The position numbers and the translations under genes are program-made. A DNA stretch of 10,671 bases from Betaproteobacteria bacterium (GTDB lineage Bacteria > Pseudomonadota > Gammaproteobacteria > Burkholderiales > Nitrosomonadaceae): assembly GCA_022601315.1 (NCBI GenBank), contig JAHZIU010000264.1, positions 1-10,671 on the forward strand, written 5' to 3'. Within the stretch, counting starts at the first letter, position 1. Every line of letters starts with the position of its first letter. Positions 7,850 to 10,671 of this stretch are shown piece after piece. Under the pieces are notes generated by a model. It saw only the letters and a program-made list of their open reading frames with translations, was not told the DNA's origin and searched no databases.

Positions 7850-7877
7850 TTGAATAATAACCACAGCGTTTTATAAC
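7850..7877 (+). promoter_or_regulatory. Possible internal promoter before the 736-residue gene
   Basis: TTGAAT at 7850-7855 and TATAAC at 7872-7877 (5 of 6 consensus) are 16 bases apart, just after the oxidase stop codon at 7838-7840. This could give the downstream gene extra transcription independent of read-through. AT-rich gaps often contain such matches, so support is modest. Confidence 0.3.
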
Positions 7878-7898
7878 ATTATACGTAGGAGAGACATC

Positions 7899-10109
7899 AT
7901 GGCTAAGAATGTCAATAATATGACCGATTTTGACCTTGTCTACCCAGATTCTGTAGATCCTGTTTTATCGCAGGCATTTGATGAGGAAATTCGTGTTCCG
8001 AATACCAGTCCATCAAAAGATAAGCAAGCAAATCTGCATGCAAATGAACTGAGATCTACCCCCTTTGATCAAGCAAGAAGTATGCGCGGTTTTCCAATCA
8101 CGGGGAATATTCATACACCTTGGGATGATTTAGAGTTGGCGTTGGAGAATTTAGATCGAACAGCCAGACAGGCAGGAAATCAGCCCATTGCCGACTTAAC
8201 GGCTGCAAATGAAGTCTGGGCAGTACTTCGTGGAACGACGCAAGGCAAGGCATACGATGGTTTCCCGTTATTAAATTATAATTTTGCACACACCAAATAC
8301 CATCAGGTTAACAAAGGAGAAGGACTGACACCCGATCATATTCCTGGTGAATATAAAATGAAACAACTGGTAGATACTGGAAGGACAGTAACCAGTCAAA
8401 TTGACGGTAGACAACACAAACTATGGGAAGTGACCATCAATATGTTATGGGCCGGTCAGAACTTTGATTCGGATACTTTTTTACTGCGTATTCCTAAGTT
8501 GGCTCATAACTATGATGAAATCCAGATTAACTGGCGCATCTATTCCATGATCCAGGAAGATTTAGCACCTACTACGATACTAAATGATGCATTTGGACGC
8601 ATTTTTCATGGCTTTGATAGTACCTTTCTTTCGATGGCAAATGGCAGTCTGAATGAAATAACGGTCAAGTACCCTTCCGTTATAAACCTACGTGGCATCT
8701 ATAATTGGGGTTGGGGTGTGCATCCACCCCGTATCCAATTTTTACAACCTGTGCGCGAACAAGATGCCGAGCAAGGAGGAAAAAATGGCTGGGACCCAAT
8801 TTCATATTCCTTTGTCGTTCGAAACAGGGAAGATCAACTTATTGAGAATATTGGTATCGCTTCTCCGGAGAAAAAAGCTTACTGGGTTGCCGAACAGGCG
8901 CTTGCTGGGAAAACAGGTACAGAAATCTCCCGCATGCTAAATGAACGCCAGACAAAACCAAAGGGTGTTTTTAACGAATGGGTCGCACTTGCACGTAATC
9001 AGCGTCAATTACCGCCAGAAGCCTGGGATATCATAAAAGATCTACCCGGAGTCAGTCCAGAGGATCGCGAAATTGGCACTTTTGATGCAGTTCTTGCTTT
9101 TGTTAATAACAAACTCTATGGTATTTCACGTGTTGGACAGCCTAATACCGATGGCAAAGGTGACGTCATTAATGACTTTGATCAAGGCGATGTTACCCGA
9201 ACCAAAGTAATCAATCTGGATCGACATACACATTATTATCGCAATGTGGATTTTGGCGCGCGCTTTTCCGACGGGATGAAAGAAACTTTTGGCAACGGAA
9301 AATTCAGTTTTGACAAGTTCAGTCCCAAACCCAGTTATGGCGTACCCAAAATTGCAGAAATGCTATGGCGAACCGGCTGGGGCTATGTTCCGCACCGAGG
9401 GATTGTTCAGCAGAGCGGGCTTTTTCCGAGAATTGTTGACCAGGAACACTTGACAGATTTTTTTGATCAATTTGGTGTGAGATTTTCTGGCTATGTTTTT
9501 AAGAATAATGTGAGAGGATATTGGCGCTTTAGTCCACCTGCCTTTATTCGGGCGGGTTTTGGTCATAAGGACTTTCCGCCGCCACCTCCTCCAGCACCAT
9601 GCCAGGAATCGACTGATAATTCAGCAGATAAAGTAGAACTTGAGTCCGACCCAATCAATCCAGAACGTACACCCATTGATGCAGGTAATCCATTAAAAGA
9701 CGCAGATGGACGTGACGGGGTACTCATCGGATTTAATACTGAAGCATTCGGTGTCGCCAAAATGCCAGCTGGAAAAATGATACACCATCCCAATCAAACG
9801 ATATTTAGTTGTCAGGTTTTCCCAGGTTTTCTGAGAAACCCAGATCTTCAGGGGGGTGATTTAATTCCACCCACACCGCCGTGGAAACCTTATTTATCAC
9901 TCAATCCTGAAACGGGTGAACTTGGCGATAACGGCGATTACTGGGTAGATAAAACTTACCTTCATGGACGTCCGGTCAAAGGAAACTCATCAATCGAAAC
10001 CGAAATTGAAGCACCTCGGGCAAGCGCTCAGTTATTTTATAATTTTGATCCATTGTTTCATGATAACGCAATTTTTTCCTGGCATCCGAGCTCTGATATT
10101 GCCCGTTAA
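7899..10109 (+). CDS. Unrecognised 736-residue protein paired with the oxidase
   Basis: I do not recognise this family. The start has AGGAGAG at 7887-7893, 5 bases upstream. There is no signal peptide or membrane segment, so the primary sequence predicts a cytoplasmic protein although its upstream partner is exported. It is rich in Trp, Tyr, Phe, Asp and Asn, with many isolated histidines, for example around HPPRIQF (about residues 275-281), DRHTHYYRN (about 440-448) and MIHHPNQT near the C-terminus. Only two cysteines are present (568 and 638). A six-proline run at 560-565, followed by APC, separates a large N-terminal part from a C-terminal region of about 165 residues. Asp/Gly-rich stretches (NTDGKGDVINDFDQGD and DADGRDG) resemble calcium-binding loops without matching a full EF-hand. 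The 58-base gap after the oxidase suggests one operon, so a complex partner, copper-site assembly factor or separate enzyme is possible. Nothing seen chooses among these. Confidence 0.85.
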   Translation: MAKNVNNMTDFDLVYPDSVDPVLSQAFDEEIRVPNTSPSKDKQANLHANELRSTPFDQARSMRGFPITGNIHTPWDDLELALENLDRTARQAGNQPIADLTAANEVWAVLRGTTQGKAYDGFPLLNYNFAHTKYHQVNKGEGLTPDHIPGEYKMKQLVDTGRTVTSQIDGRQHKLWEVTINMLWAGQNFDSDTFLLRIPKLAHNYDEIQINWRIYSMIQEDLAPTTILNDAFGRIFHGFDSTFLSMANGSLNEITVKYPSVINLRGIYNWGWGVHPPRIQFLQPVREQDAEQGGKNGWDPISYSFVVRNREDQLIENIGIASPEKKAYWVAEQALAGKTGTEISRMLNERQTKPKGVFNEWVALARNQRQLPPEAWDIIKDLPGVSPEDREIGTFDAVLAFVNNKLYGISRVGQPNTDGKGDVINDFDQGDVTRTKVINLDRHTHYYRNVDFGARFSDGMKETFGNGKFSFDKFSPKPSYGVPKIAEMLWRTGWGYVPHRGIVQQSGLFPRIVDQEHLTDFFDQFGVRFSGYVFKNNVRGYWRFSPPAFIRAGFGHKDFPPPPPPAPCQESTDNSADKVELESDPINPERTPIDAGNPLKDADGRDGVLIGFNTEAFGVAKMPAGKMIHHPNQTIFSCQVFPGFLRNPDLQGGDLIPPTPPWKPYLSLNPETGELGDNGDYWVDKTYLHGRPVKGNSSIETEIEAPRASAQLFYNFDPLFHDNAIFSWHPSSDIAR

Positions 10110-10111
10110 AA

Positions 10112-10129
10112 ACTCAGATAGCAGTGAGT
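10112..10129 (-). terminator. Weak hairpin with T run on the - strand
   Basis: ACTCA (10112-10116) and TGAGT (10125-10129) pair around an 8-base loop, a few bases after the stop of the 736-residue gene. Read on the - strand the stem is followed by TTTTT, so it could end transcripts coming from the IS remnant; on the + strand it has A runs on both sides and little T. The 5-bp stem is weak. Confidence 0.2.
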
Positions 10130-10160
10130 AAAATAGGCTCCGTTGTATAAAATCACCTAA

Positions 10161-10292
10161 TTAGTGCCTGACAAAAAACTTGACCACTAAGGATATACCC
10201 TTGGCTTTACAAGCTTTGGATATATTGTTGAGTGCTTCCGCTAAATTGAGTAAACCAACTTTATGTTTAATGAATGGGTTTTTAGTACGCAT
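10161..10292 (-). pseudogene. IS481-type transposase, N-terminal fragment (internal deletion)
   Basis: The - strand encodes 43 residues beginning MRTKNPFIKHKVGLLNLAEA, which I recognise as the N-terminus of IS481-family DDE transposases of about 350 residues. The match continues through the helix-turn-helix start (NNISKACKAKGIS). After Ser34 the expected continuation (SRDTFYRY-like) is replaced by LVVKFFVRH and a stop. The helix-turn-helix is cut and the entire DDE catalytic domain is missing, so the protein cannot transpose. A Shine-Dalgarno-like AAGAGGT lies about 12 bases upstream of the ATG at 10292. The unrelated tail probably reads into the far end of the element, as expected for an internal deletion. 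Confidence 0.8.
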
Positions 10293-10392
10293 TATTGCGT
10301 ATTACCTCTTGAGTTTTGATTAAATTCGATACCTTTTCAAAATGGGTAACACTCAATTTTGCAAGGAGCTCGTCCGATAAGACCTGAACTAA
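10161..10392 (-). mobile_element. Deletion derivative of an IS481-type insertion sequence
   Basis: Boundaries are inferred. The + strand begins TTAGTGCCTGACAAAAAACT at 10161, and the reverse complement of the other side begins TTAGTTCAGGTCTTATCGGA from 10392 inward. Both ends share TTAGT and some later similarity, which is consistent with degenerate terminal repeats. About 230 bases remain of an element usually about 1.1-1.3 kb. I see no target-site duplication, as expected of an old remnant. It lies between the 736-residue gene and the gpmA remnant. Confidence 0.5.
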
Positions 10393-10405
10393 TACAGCCA
10401 GGAGA

Positions 10406-10671
10406 ATGGCGATCGATTCGTGCAAAATAAACCAACAGTTTTACCGATTCATTGCCCGAATTGCTTTAATTAATGTAATCGGCCCATGCGCTGCGTCATA
10501 CACAGGAAAAACCTTCTAACCAGTTTTGAACAGACCATAAACAGCTGTTTGTGCACTTCTTACGCATACACTAAAAATTGTGTTGCCGACAATGGCACTG
10601 AATGAAATACCCGTGTATGAGCATTGGCGATTAAATGAACGTCATTATGGTGCCCTGGAGGGACTAAGACG
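10406..10671 (+). pseudogene. gpmA: Phosphoglycerate mutase (2,3-BPG-dependent) remnant, cut by window end
   Basis: The last bases (10592-10667) read [22 protein letters not shown] and continue EGL, matching the conserved [15 protein letters not shown] region of the glycolytic enzyme GpmA. Upstream, the frame starting at 10562 gives [10 protein letters not shown], and another frame (from 10519) gives INSCLCTSY, resembling the FDSCYTSYLKRA segment that precedes it in the family. Stops lie in the main frame at 10517 and 10538, so at least two frameshifts are needed. A weak resemblance to the N-terminal WNxxNxFTGWxDV part is visible from about 10406. The RHGES phosphohistidine motif near the start is not intact. 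The gene is not functional as read here, and the rest lies outside the window. Confidence 0.75.

Noticed and set aside
1..10671. CRISPR array, tRNA or rRNA genes
   Set aside because: No regularly spaced repeats and no recognisable tRNA or rRNA sequence were seen on either strand by eye.

Overview
The window looks like chromosomal DNA of a moderately AT-rich Gram-negative bacterium. A Nitrosomonas-like ammonia-oxidising betaproteobacterium is my best guess. This rests on memory of similar IS481-type transposase and phosphoglycerate mutase sequences, and on a copper-oxidase gene content; there is no rRNA or other phylogenetic marker, so the assignment is an inference. All intact genes lie on the + strand, each with a good Shine-Dalgarno sequence.

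Layout: 1-207 is a leader with a plausible promoter. 208-2540 holds a first block: a small secreted four-cysteine protein, a 67-residue acidic protein starting one base after it, and, 139 bases on, a 500-residue tyrosinase (type 3 copper) with two C-terminal PPC domains. 2541-3130 is a 590-base gap with no convincing gene but an unusual number of short perfect dyads. 3164-7840 encodes a very large exported multicopper oxidase of 1558 residues, built from three tandem copies of a two-cupredoxin module. 7899-10109 encodes an unrecognised 736-residue protein, 58 bases downstream and probably co-expressed. The last 560 bases are decaying DNA: an internally deleted IS481-type element on the - strand, then a frameshifted gpmA remnant that runs off the end.

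Function: the theme is copper-dependent oxidation. The tyrosinase should oxidise phenols or catechols to quinones, and the multicopper oxidase should couple one-electron oxidation of a metal ion or organic substrate to O2 reduction in the periplasm or outside the cell. Six-domain multicopper oxidases include MnxG-type manganese oxidases and ceruloplasmin, but the sequence does not reveal the substrate. Most interesting are (i) the pattern of retained and lost copper ligands, which points to one type 1 site in domain 2 and a trinuclear site possibly between domains 2 and 3, and (ii) three unrecognised proteins of about 160, 67 and 736 residues next to the two oxidases, which may be dedicated partners. 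A short segment (GKxIPLxFDxxTGK) shared by the 67-residue protein and the oxidase linker tentatively ties the two blocks together.
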